Shown here piece after piece: positions 1-7,430 of a stretch of 14,581 nt of DNA (position 1 is its first letter; every line of letters starts with the position of its first letter). The notes below the pieces were generated by a model. It was not told the origin of the DNA. It was given only the letters and a program-made list of their open reading frames with translations, and ran no database searches. Source of the DNA: Proteobacteria bacterium UBA7447 (GTDB lineage: Bacteria; Pseudomonadota; Gammaproteobacteria; Arenicellales; UBA868); NCBI GenBank assembly GCA_002477475.1, contig DLPX01000066.1, positions 1-14,581 on the forward strand. The letters run 5' to 3'. A program made the translations under genes and the position numbers.

Positions 1-337
1 TAGCCGGTTTAGCGTGTGCTAGACGTTATCGAACTGCGGGCACGAAACTAATGAGGTAAACCGTTAAAAGTCATGAGGATAGGATCAAAACAAGGTTATT
101 CAGATCGTTGAGACCTGACTACACATTTTTATCTTCACTCGAGCAGTTTCTTCGGGTTAAGGTCGGTTCGATGACCTCGACACACACCTCGCAGCCCGGC
201 CTGTCTTGTTACGGTCACCCACCCAAGCCAGGAAGCAACGATTTTTACTAAAGCGCCTCGCGATAACAAGAGTCGGCCGTAGCTGATACGCGGTTTTCGA
301 GTTTCCTGGATTTTCGACATCAGCTAAATGTAACTTT
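1..337. other. intergenic region with no convincing gene
   Basis: I see no credible coding region here. The two short minus-strand open frames are arginine- and cysteine-rich and resemble no known protein. A possible plus-strand sigma70-like promoter is TTGAGA at 108-113, a 16-nt gap, and TATCTT at 130-135. It would leave an untranslated leader of about 200 nt before the transporter gene. I cannot tell whether the left part is the end of an upstream transcription unit. Confidence 0.35.
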
Positions 338-1642
338 GTGCAACATCTCCTCCGGTCACTCAAGCAGACTTTCCGCCCGCAGGGGCACGTTTTCCGTGGC
401 TGGTGGCTTGTGGGGGCTGGAGGAACGGTTCAGTTTATGGGTGCCATCCTGTTCTTTCAAGCTTTTGGCGCTTACTTTCTTCTGATCGAGGACGAATTCG
501 GGTGGAGTAAGGCATTGCTAGCCGGCGCTTTTTCCCTCGCCCGACTCGAGAGCGGCATGCTGGGGCCGCTTCAGGGTTGGATGATTGATCGATACGGACC
601 AAGGGCGGTCATTCGGTGGGGATTGGTTATTTTTGGATTGGCACTCATTGGATTCAGTCAAATTGAATCGATTTTAGAGTTTTACGTCTATTTCTTCTTT
701 ATCGCGCTCGGTACGAGTCTTGGTGGGTTTCTCTCTGTTACAACAGCGCTAGTAAATTGGTTCTCGAAGCACCGGGCAAAGGCCTTGGCTTTCTCTCAGC
801 TTGGGTTCTCATTTGGAGGGATATTAGTTCCTGTAACGATTTTTTCACTAGAAACTGTAGGTTGGCGAAGCACCGCAGTGGCGTCGGGCATTCTCGTCCT
901 GATTGTCGCTTGGCCACTGACACGAATTATTGATCACCGGCCTGAGGATATCGGTGAGATGCCGGATGGGCTTCCGTTCGAGAAACCGGCGGGATCGACG
1001 AAAAGCAAGCACCCGACAAACCCAGCAGCTGACAGACGGTTAGATTACACGGCCCGGGAAGCGTTAAGAACGAGGGCTTTTTGGTTTATGGCGCTCGGGC
1101 ATGGAACCGCTCTGGTGATTATCGGTGCTGTTATGGTGCATCTCATTCTTCATTTAAACGGGCGTTTGGGATATTCGTTGACGACGGCGGGCTTAGTGAT
1201 CTCTCTTTTGACGGGAACGCAGATCATTGGTCAGATTTGCGCGGGATTTCTGGGTGACCGATTTGATAAACGATTGATCGTCTGTGGTTGTATGGGATTT
1301 CATGCGGCGGCAATGATCCTGCTGGCATACGCTCAAAGTCTTTGGATGATTGTGGGCTTTGCGGTGCTCCATGGAATTGCCTGGGGAACGCGTGGACCGT
1401 TAATGCAGGCGATTCGAGCAGACTATTTCGGTGCGTCGAATTTCGGTGCCATTATGGGTTGGTCCTCTTTAGTCGTGATGATGGGTATGGCGCTTGGTCC
1501 ACTGTATGCAGGTTATATGGCAGACCGCACAGGGAGTTATGTCAGCGCATTTGCGACGCTCGCAGTCTTTGCAGTCGTCGGGGGGGTATTTTTCTTGCTG
1601 GCAAAAAAACCACCGCAGGTTTCGCGAGGTGGGGAGCTCTAA
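338..1642 (+). CDS. MFS transporter, probably a small-organic-anion carrier
   Basis: A 434-residue polytopic inner-membrane protein of the major facilitator superfamily, with about twelve hydrophobic segments in two halves around a hydrophilic central loop (roughly residues 200-245). The motif after the second helix (GWMIDRYGPR, about residues 86-95) matches MFS motif A, and GDRFDKR in the second half is its repeat. The opening GWWLVGAGG and overall style resemble the oxalate:formate antiporter/monocarboxylate transporter branch, so an organic acid substrate is a reasonable guess, but the substrate cannot be read from sequence. The start is GTG at 338: an in-frame stop lies at 284-286 and no ATG occurs between it and the first helix. 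No clear ribosome binding site precedes it. It stands alone, followed by 159 non-coding bases and then a tRNA gene. Confidence 0.85.
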   Translation: MQHLLRSLKQTFRPQGHVFRGWWLVGAGGTVQFMGAILFFQAFGAYFLLIEDEFGWSKALLAGAFSLARLESGMLGPLQGWMIDRYGPRAVIRWGLVIFGLALIGFSQIESILEFYVYFFFIALGTSLGGFLSVTTALVNWFSKHRAKALAFSQLGFSFGGILVPVTIFSLETVGWRSTAVASGILVLIVAWPLTRIIDHRPEDIGEMPDGLPFEKPAGSTKSKHPTNPAADRRLDYTAREALRTRAFWFMALGHGTALVIIGAVMVHLILHLNGRLGYSLTTAGLVISLLTGTQIIGQICAGFLGDRFDKRLIVCGCMGFHAAAMILLAYAQSLWMIVGFAVLHGIAWGTRGPLMQAIRADYFGASNFGAIMGWSSLVVMMGMALGPLYAGYMADRTGSYVSAFATLAVFAVVGGVFFLLAKKPPQVSRGGEL

Positions 1643-1749
1643 TTTTTACCCCGGGAAACTGTACAATTCCAAGGGTTAGAATATCGGAGTAGTCGTATTG
1701 TGCCGCGCGTAAAGGTGATGCTTGCGGGTTGCGAAGGAGTAGCGCCGAG

Positions 1750-1784
1750 TTGGCATTGCTATATCAACTAACACCCTTAATTTA
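1750..1784 (+). promoter_or_regulatory. possible promoter of the tRNA-Leu/lyase unit
   Basis: Upstream of the tRNA, TTGCTA (1756-1761) followed after 16 nt by TAATTT (1778-1783) could be a weak sigma70 -35/-10 pair. TTGGCA at 1750-1755 is an alternative -35 but is too far from the AT-rich stretch. The match is poor. It is offered because a tRNA needs a promoter and this is the only AT-rich stretch in the gap. Confidence 0.25.
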
Positions 1785-1801
1785 CGGAGTCATGAAGCCC
1801 T

Positions 1802-1888
1802 GCCCGGGTGGCGAAACTGGTAGACGCAAGGGACTTAAAATCCCTCGGCTTTGCGGCCGTGCCGGTTCGAGTCCGGCCCCGGGCACCA
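1802..1888 (+). tRNA. tRNA-Leu (anticodon TAA), CCA encoded
   Basis: A complete class II cloverleaf of 87 nt can be drawn. The acceptor stem pairs 1802-1808 with 1878-1884 (GCCCGGG/CCCGGGC); the D stem is 1811-1813/1825-1827; the anticodon stem AGGGA/TCCCT encloses loop 1834-1840 with anticodon TAA at 1836-1838. A long variable arm (CGGC/GCCG, 1846-1859), typical of leucine tRNAs, precedes a GCCGG/CCGGC T stem with loop TTCGAGT. Discriminator A is 1885 and CCA is encoded at 1886-1888. It reads UUA, and UUG by wobble. No terminator follows: the next coding region begins 15 nt downstream, so the tRNA 3' end is probably cut out of a longer transcript. Confidence 0.97.
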
Positions 1889-1903
1889 CCCATTGAGCAC
1901 ACC

Positions 1904-3358
1904 ATGATCTCCCTCGAATCACGAGCTTCATTTTCCCTCGAGAACTACCATAACGTTGCCTGGCTCGGCGAGGGGATCATTATTTCTGATGAGGCGATCG
2001 CGGCGATGGACTCGGCGCGTGAGAGTTTTTTGGCACTTCTTGAAAGTGACGATGAGTTGGTGGTTTACGGGGTCACCTCGGGATATGGGCAGAATGCGTA
2101 TCAACGCTTCAGCAAAGCGGAACGCAAGGCCCACGCTCAGAAGATCAGTTATGCGACCTCCGCCGCATTTGGCGATCCTGCACCCCAACGTGTGGTTCGA
2201 GGAATCATTTTCGCCAGGCTGATCAACTTTATAGAGGGTCACGCAGCCGTCTCCTCTGGGTTGGCACGACGGGTTGCTGCAATGCTAGATCAAGCTTCTC
2301 TCCCTCAGGTACCTATGCGGGGTATCGGTTGCGCGGGGGAGATCCAGCCGCTCGGACACCTCTTCAACGCCCTCTCAGAAGAACGGGCGATGGGGGAGAA
2401 GGAGAACCTTTCTTTGGTCAACGGGTCTCCCTGCGCCTGTGCACTGGCGGCGGATGTTGCGCTTTCTGCTCGGCGACGTCTGGATTTGGTCTATCGGTTC
2501 TTTGCATTGTCGAGTGAGGCGCTCCGTGCGCCGCTGGAAGCATACGATCCAAGTTTGGAGTCGCTGTGGGCCGCTCCCGAAGAGCTCTTGGCACTTAGAG
2601 AGCTCAGGACGCTTACTGGCGGGGGAGACACCAAACGTCGAGCGTTTCAGGCGCCAGTGTCTTGGCGGATTCTCCCACGCGTGCTCGCCCAGGCCGAACA
2701 CGCCGTCAGTCGACTTGAGGCCGTAGCATCTTCATCGCTTGTCAGCATTACCGACAACCCTGTTTATGTCTTGCCTGACGAAGAAAATCCGTTGGGCAGG
2801 GTATTCTCGACCGGGGGCTATCATAATGGCCTCGCATACCCCGCAATCGATAGCGCAACCGCCTGCTGGGCAGACCTTGCGACTCTGGGGGATCGACAAA
2901 TCACTAAACTCCTCGACAGTAAGGTCTCACATCTTCCTGACCAGCTACTTGGGCATGACGATGGGTATATCGGCGTGGCAGGGATGGCTGCGGTCGCGTA
3001 TCAGGAGGAAGCTAGAAGGGCTGCGCAGCCAACTTTATTGCCAGGATCAGAGGGCGGAGGATTTGGTCAGAACGATGTCGGTGTGCCGACTTTCTGGTCT
3101 TTTAACCAATATACAACGGCAAGTCGGGCGTTGGATGCCGTTCTCGCTTATCTTGGCGTTACAGCGAGTCAGGCCCTATATGTGACAGACAGACTGGCGC
3201 CACCCAGATTGAGGAAAACGTTAGAGGCGATCAGATCGATTGTGCCGCCGGTTGCAAAGTCAAGAGCACTGGGCCTAGAGGTCGAACGTCTGGCCGCCTG
3301 TATCGGCGAGGCAGCATTGAGCGACGACGCGGTGGTCAAACTAGAGGCGGCTGGATGA
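1904..3358 (+). CDS. aromatic amino acid ammonia-lyase family protein without the usual MIO serine
   Basis: A 484-residue protein with the histidine/phenylalanine ammonia-lyase fold along its whole length. Family landmarks: VVYGVTSGYG (53-62, Tyr55 matching the catalytic-loop tyrosine), a G-x-QPLGH block after the MIO site (145-151), LVNGSP (171-176, conserved Asn), TDNP (283-286) and STGGYHNG (302-309). Active enzymes carry Ala-Ser-Gly, which cyclises to the electrophilic MIO group. Here the aligned tripeptide is Cys143-Ala144-Gly145, one residue is missing just before it, and the C-terminal NQEDHVS-like motif has become GQNDVGV (388-394). Function is therefore uncertain: an inactive homologue, an altered enzyme, or one using Cys143. 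The ATG at 1904 is chosen because the longer in-frame reading from 1808 translates the tRNA. A GAG six bases before the ATG is the only ribosome-binding hint. Its stop overlaps the next start as ATGA. Confidence 0.8.
   Translation: MISLESRASFSLENYHNVAWLGEGIIISDEAIAAMDSARESFLALLESDDELVVYGVTSGYGQNAYQRFSKAERKAHAQKISYATSAAFGDPAPQRVVRGIIFARLINFIEGHAAVSSGLARRVAAMLDQASLPQVPMRGIGCAGEIQPLGHLFNALSEERAMGEKENLSLVNGSPCACALAADVALSARRRLDLVYRFFALSSEALRAPLEAYDPSLESLWAAPEELLALRELRTLTGGGDTKRRAFQAPVSWRILPRVLAQAEHAVSRLEAVASSSLVSITDNPVYVLPDEENPLGRVFSTGGYHNGLAYPAIDSATACWADLATLGDRQITKLLDSKVSHLPDQLLGHDDGYIGVAGMAAVAYQEEARRAAQPTLLPGSEGGGFGQNDVGVPTFWSFNQYTTASRALDAVLAYLGVTASQALYVTDRLAPPRLRKTLEAIRSIVPPVAKSRALGLEVERLAACIGEAALSDDAVVKLEAAG
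2794..2801 (+). other. KOPS-like octamer pointing to dif
   Basis: GGGCAGGG matches the E. coli FtsK-orienting sequence GGGNAGGG on the plus strand, left of dif, so translocation would run towards 9331. Confidence 0.35.
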
Positions 3359-4578
3359 TACGTAGAGTAATTCTTGGCCTGCTGGTGGCGTTTGGTATTG
3401 GCGCTCATACGTCAGGTTTCGCTGGGCCGATGTTTGTTCCCTTTTTTACCGCCGCGGAGTGGGCCCTCAAAGAAGTCAACGATCCGACGGGGTTGGCACC
3501 AGTCGCCGTGGTTCAGCGCTTTGAGGCGCGGCCCGGGCAGTGTATTTCGAGCCCCCCATTTCATGATTGCGAAAGAGGTGTTGAGCGAGCCGAACTTGGA
3601 CAAGCGATCGTACCCCGGGGCTCTGGCGATTCGCACTGGTATCGCTGGCAGGTTTTCTTTCCCCAAGACTTTGTGACCGCTTACCCGGTGAGGAACCGGC
3701 ACGGCCAGTTCGTTGACCATGGGACGGGAGAATCCGCCTGGGCGTTTGAGATTGGCAGTACGGGTGCCCTATGGATTGGAAGCCAGTTTGACGATGAATC
3801 CCGGTATTTTTCTGTCATAAATGAACGGGATTTACGCGGTGAGTGGCACGATGTGATCGTCGAGGGCGTATGGAGTCGCGATAAAGGGAAGTTAAATGTC
3901 TGGGTCAACGGTCAAAAAAGGGTGGGATACAAAGGCGCCACCTGTGATCGTTGCCGGATCGCGCTGACGTATGGAATCGCCCGTCATGGCGTGGGAAAGT
4001 TCAAGGAGCAATATCCGCAAAAAACGTTGCCGGTTCAGACCATGTACTACGTGGCCGCTGAGGCGTACTCTGAGGATCCCGGTTGGATCGTAGCCCCGCC
4101 ACTTGTTGTGCCTGAACCTGAGAAAGCGACGCCCGAAGACGAAGTCAATAATGAGGCTGTCGTAGAGTCAAAAAATGGAGAAGAGGGGGCGGGTGACCAG
4201 GAAGAGCCGGCTGAGGAAGAGCCGATAGTTGCGCAGCCCACAGAGGATGGTTCTTCTGGGTCGAGTCCCACCCGGAAGGAGGAAGCGTCAGACGAGGTTA
4301 CAATTGACCCAGATTCGGAATCGGACGGAGCCTCGGTAATCGTGCCCAAGACGATTGAATCTTCCGACGCTGTCAGTAGCGAACAATCTATCCAAACGAT
4401 CGAGGTTGGTGCTGAGACAGAGTCCGTTAATGAAATAGTGGAGGCTGAGAGTGAAGAACAGATTTCATCCGACAGTGAAGCGCAGACGGCCTCGATTGAG
4501 GAGACTAAAGATGCTGAACGGACGGTAAATGGGGTCGTTCCTCTGCCCCTGCCATCGGTTAACGACGATAGACGTTAA
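3355..4578 (+). CDS. exported polysaccharide-lyase-like protein with long acidic tail
   Basis: A 407-residue protein. Residues 1-23 form a signal peptide (basic MIRR, hydrophobic core, likely cleavage after GFA). Residues about 30-245 look like the concanavalin-like beta-jelly-roll of the Polysacc_lyase family (heparin-lyase I/glucuronan-lyase type): RAEL at 78-81, YRWQVFFPQDF at 96-106, WHDVIVEGVW at 164-173, and NVWVNGQ at 181-187 followed by a GYKG turn. Cysteine pairs at 63/72 and 197/200 could be disulfides. Residues 251-407 are low-complexity and acidic (44 Asp/Glu against 9 Lys/Arg by my count), probably disordered. No LPXTG, transmembrane anchor or other sorting signal follows. It overlaps the ammonia-lyase-like gene by ATGA, implying coupled translation. 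Carbohydrate binding or eliminative cleavage in the periplasm or outside the cell is inferred; the substrate is unknown. Confidence 0.7.
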   Translation: MIRRVILGLLVAFGIGAHTSGFAGPMFVPFFTAAEWALKEVNDPTGLAPVAVVQRFEARPGQCISSPPFHDCERGVERAELGQAIVPRGSGDSHWYRWQVFFPQDFVTAYPVRNRHGQFVDHGTGESAWAFEIGSTGALWIGSQFDDESRYFSVINERDLRGEWHDVIVEGVWSRDKGKLNVWVNGQKRVGYKGATCDRCRIALTYGIARHGVGKFKEQYPQKTLPVQTMYYVAAEAYSEDPGWIVAPPLVVPEPEKATPEDEVNNEAVVESKNGEEGAGDQEEPAEEEPIVAQPTEDGSSGSSPTRKEEASDEVTIDPDSESDGASVIVPKTIESSDAVSSEQSIQTIEVGAETESVNEIVEAESEEQISSDSEAQTASIEETKDAERTVNGVVPLPLPSVNDDRR

Positions 4579-4602
4579 GCTCAAAGACGGAACTTAAAAT
4601 CC

Positions 4603-5160
4603 ATGGTGGAGAAAACATATATCTCGGCAAGCGAGCTTTTGCGGGATTCTTTCCTGTTGGGCAGGCAAATTATCGAGACGGAGTTTCGTCCAGATTTTAT
4701 TGTGGGGGTGTGGCGGGGCGGAACCCCGGTTGGCATTGCCGTCCAGGAGTTACTGGATTATGCGGGTATCGTGACTGACCACGTCGCGATCCGGACCTCG
4801 TATTACCGCGGTATTGCCGATACGGCAGATGGCGTTCAGGTGCATGGCCTTGGTTATCTTATTAGAAAGTTAAACCGCGAGAATAAGCTGCTGATTGTCG
4901 ATGACGTACTGGACTCGGGTAGAAGTATTGAAGCGATCATCGATGAGCTCAAGTCGCGCTGCCGGCTTAATCTTCCGGAGGATCTGCGAGTCGCGACGGT
5001 CTGGTACAAACCCACCAAGAGTGAAACGGGCCGGGTTCCGAACTTTTATATTCATGAGACGGATCAGTGGCTGGTGTTCCCTCACGAGCTTCAGGGGCTC
5101 ACAGTTGACGAGGTGGAGACCGGTAAGCCGGAGATCGCCGATATCGTCAAAGGACTTTAA
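4603..5160 (+). CDS. phosphoribosyltransferase (Hpt/Gpt-like)
   Basis: A 185-residue cytoplasmic type I phosphoribosyltransferase. The PRPP-binding loop is LLIVDDVLDSGRSI (96-109), with the Asp-Asp pair and the D-S-G turn that holds the 5'-phosphate. VWRGGTP (36-42) forms the pyrophosphate-side loop. The C-terminal WLVFPHE (146-152) resembles the hood region of xanthine/hypoxanthine PRTs, where an aromatic residue stacks on the base. It most resembles the general 'predicted phosphoribosyltransferase' group related to Hpt and Gpt; purine salvage is likely but the base is not certain. It lies 24 nt after the polysaccharide-lyase-like gene and may be in its transcript. No strong ribosome binding site precedes ATG 4603, and GTG at 4606 is also possible. 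It converges with pdsS across 32 nt. A short GAAA-loop hairpin (5196-5207) without a T-run overlaps the end of pdsS. Confidence 0.85.
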   Translation: MVEKTYISASELLRDSFLLGRQIIETEFRPDFIVGVWRGGTPVGIAVQELLDYAGIVTDHVAIRTSYYRGIADTADGVQVHGLGYLIRKLNRENKLLIVDDVLDSGRSIEAIIDELKSRCRLNLPEDLRVATVWYKPTKSETGRVPNFYIHETDQWLVFPHELQGLTVDEVETGKPEIADIVKGL

Positions 5161-5192
5161 GCCAGACGAACTGTCCGTCAAGTGCGATCGCG

Positions 5193-7430
5193 TTAGCCCG
5201 AAAGGGCCTTAGGCAGTGAGACTAGAACTTCAACTCCCGAGCCTCCAGGTCGGTTGCGCGCAGACACGGCTCCTTTATGAAACTCAGCCACCAGCCGCAC
5301 GATATACAGGCCAAGACCCAGATGCGTTTTTCGGGCGTCCCGGGCGCTTGACACCATTGGGTCGAAAAGGCTGTCGGCGATCTCCGAGGGCAAAGCAGGG
5401 CCGTCGTTTGATACCTTGATCTCAAAATCGTTGTCGACAATCCTAAGATTGACCACAATGAGTCCATTGGGGGTGCCGAATGCGATTGCGTTGTCAATCA
5501 ATTTGTCCAGCAGTTGGGCGACACGATCAGGAACCCCATGCATCGATGCGACGGTCGGCACCAAGGTTGCCACGATCCGGTGACCCGGATTAGCCGCTTG
5601 GTAACCGTCCACACAGTTTTGTAGCAGCGAACAGAGGTCGAACTGCACCAGCTGTTCTTGTTCCTGACTGAGTGCTTCTTTGAGGCTTGCGGCTTCTGTG
5701 AGGCTCGTGATGATTGACCGAAGTCGCCCGATCCCATTTCGGGCCCGCGTCAGATGTTTGTCTTCCGACAGTTCCGCGTGGTTGTACTGGAGATTCTCGA
5801 GCGAGGAATTCACAACATTGAGTGGGTTGTGAAGTTCATGGGCCAGCGTGTCGGGAAGCCTCTCAAGATATCGGGTGTATTGGCCCAGGTTATGCAACAT
5901 GGAAGAGATACTGCGGGTCAAGCTGCCCAATTCGTCGGAGGAACGCGCCCCGGCGCGGATGCGGTCTTTAAGGAGTCTTCCCTCGGAAGAGGTCGCCTGT
6001 TCGGTTTCTCTTTGAAGGCGTCGGACACGATAGGTGAGCCGGGTCGAGAAGATTAAGATCGCAAAGGCCAGGAAAAGGAAGACGGCCAGGAACAGTAGGG
6101 TGAAGCGCTGTAGCGTGCTGTATTGCAGGGCGAGAAGTTTGTTTGCACTTTGCTTTACTAGCACGACGCCTTGAATTTCGCCCTGGGCCCAAATTGGCGC
6201 AGCCGTAACAATAAGTTTAGCCTCTCCGTAGCGGCGCCTTTCGGTACTGGACTCACCTTCTGAAAGAACGCGAGCGAGGATCCGCTGATCTTCTGTGCTG
6301 GAATCGTCAGGCATGTCTGCGAGTCCGCGAGTTGGGCTCCTTAGGATCCAGTCAAAGAACTGGATAATCCTCTCTTGAATGCCCTGAAAGACCGAGGCCG
6401 CCTGATCTTGCTCAAGCCCAAACGCTTCTCTTGCCGGGGGGATGATGGCGCCGATCTGAGCCCGAACAAGGTAAGACTGATCCCAAACCGTTATGTTGGC
6501 CTCTGAGATGTAGAGCGGCTGGATCAACTTCGCCAGTTCTGGCGTTACCAGTCGAACGCTGCCAAACTCATAGGATCCAGGATCCGGCTCGGTACTGACA
6601 ATCTGAGCAACGGTGCGCCCATCCGGATCGTCAACATCCACAATCTCGAACTTGAGTCGAGCACCTAACCCGAGCAGAGCCCGAGGGATCCGGATTTTCG
6701 CCGCGTAACCCCCGTCCAGCGGCTCAATGGATCCTGAGATATCTCGCAGCGCTTCACCATCGACGACATCTCTCCAGTTGTCACGCATGAGATAAACGCT
6801 GAATCGACCCGGTTCTTGGGCGGTCAACAGATAACGCAGGATTTCACCATTGTTGCGCTGAATCGTTATTCGGACCTGGTCATTGGTGTCGAGCGAGAGG
6901 AGGGCAGGGTCACGAAAGACCGTTACGTCATCTTCGATTTCAAAAAAAGAAAAAACTGCATCCTGGTTCAGAGCGAGTCCGTGACGCACGATGAGTGAAT
7001 CCGGCCTATAGCCTGGCCCGCATTCGAAAAGGCCAGATCCCGAGAAATGTGTGAGGGGGCCGAGAGCAGAAGCCCAGATCTCCGGAGGCGCGTCGATTGC
7101 CAAAGGCTCCGTGATCTCAGACAACAGACTCATCAAGGGGCGACCGATCAACTCAGGGACCCCTATTTCCGCATCGAAAAGATCCGTTCTATTGCCAAGG
7201 ATGCTAGAGATACCTTGGGTCGTGAGCTCCAATGCCTGCTCTTGCCCCTCAAGAAGGAACTTCTCCATCTCTCGGACAGATTCATAGCCCATCCAGGGGA
7301 TAACGAGGAGCAGGCCGACAAGCAGGAGAAGCTTGGTCCGAATCTTGAGCCCTTTACGAATTCGGAGATTTCCCGGTCCAGTTCTTCCGCGGGAAGACGA
7401 TATAGATCGAGGACCAACGAGGGAGTTCAC
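5193..7430 (-). CDS. pdsS: sensor histidine kinase PdsS, proteobacterial dedicated sortase system type
   Basis: A 745-residue inner-membrane histidine kinase. Segments (numbered from GTG 7430): transmembrane helix 33-49 with the following EGQEQAL stretch, which closely fits my memory of the PdsS family; a periplasmic region to about 440 with a CBM9-like beta-sandwich (about 110-275: DDVTVF, NDQVRITI, GYAAKIRIPR, LKFEIVDVDD); transmembrane helix 442-463; HAMP-like linker; H-box LAHELHNPL with phospho-acceptor His531; N-box IDNA with Asn647; G1 NDGPAL 675-680; G2 GLGLYIV 705-711. The partner is PdsR, and the presumed signal is a carbohydrate or envelope component. I chose GTG 7430 because it overlaps the pdsR stop as GTGA, with GGGAG 11 nt upstream. 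GTG 7448 would add six residues. Family assignment rests on recalled sequence style plus pairing with PdsR. No sortase gene is adjacent. Confidence 0.85.
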   Translation of the reverse strand: MNSLVGPRSISSSRGRTGPGNLRIRKGLKIRTKLLLLVGLLLVIPWMGYESVREMEKFLLEGQEQALELTTQGISSILGNRTDLFDAEIGVPELIGRPLMSLLSEITEPLAIDAPPEIWASALGPLTHFSGSGLFECGPGYRPDSLIVRHGLALNQDAVFSFFEIEDDVTVFRDPALLSLDTNDQVRITIQRNNGEILRYLLTAQEPGRFSVYLMRDNWRDVVDGEALRDISGSIEPLDGGYAAKIRIPRALLGLGARLKFEIVDVDDPDGRTVAQIVSTEPDPGSYEFGSVRLVTPELAKLIQPLYISEANITVWDQSYLVRAQIGAIIPPAREAFGLEQDQAASVFQGIQERIIQFFDWILRSPTRGLADMPDDSSTEDQRILARVLSEGESSTERRRYGEAKLIVTAAPIWAQGEIQGVVLVKQSANKLLALQYSTLQRFTLLFLAVFLFLAFAILIFSTRLTYRVRRLQRETEQATSSEGRLLKDRIRAGARSSDELGSLTRSISSMLHNLGQYTRYLERLPDTLAHELHNPLNVVNSSLENLQYNHAELSEDKHLTRARNGIGRLRSIITSLTEAASLKEALSQEQEQLVQFDLCSLLQNCVDGYQAANPGHRIVATLVPTVASMHGVPDRVAQLLDKLIDNAIAFGTPNGLIVVNLRIVDNDFEIKVSNDGPALPSEIADSLFDPMVSSARDARKTHLGLGLYIVRLVAEFHKGAVSARNRPGGSGVEVLVSLPKALSG
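6902..6909 (+). other. KOPS-like octamer pointing to dif
   Basis: GGGCAGGG on the plus strand, within pdsS (antisense to it), left of dif and oriented towards it. Confidence 0.35.

Noticed and set aside
135..363. Two minus-strand open frames of 61 and 68 codons
   Set aside because: Composition is unlike a protein, they overlap each other and the transporter start, and no ribosome site or family motif is visible.
1798..1805. CCCTGCCC, a KOPS-like octamer pointing away from dif
   Set aside because: Not used as support; it is fixed by the tRNA acceptor stem and is the one exception to the observed polarity.
1808..1903. N-terminal extension of the ammonia-lyase-like protein from GTG 1808
   Set aside because: These 32 codons are translated tRNA-Leu sequence plus the short spacer; the family-like sequence begins at ATG 1904.
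4545..4575. PLPLPS near the end of the polysaccharide-lyase-like protein as a sortase signal
   Set aside because: It does not match LPXTG and lacks the following hydrophobic helix and basic tail, so it is not a credible PdsR/PdsS system substrate.
5193..5210. Terminator between the phosphoribosyltransferase gene and pdsS
   Set aside because: Only a four-pair stem with GAAA loop and no T-run; not strong enough to call.
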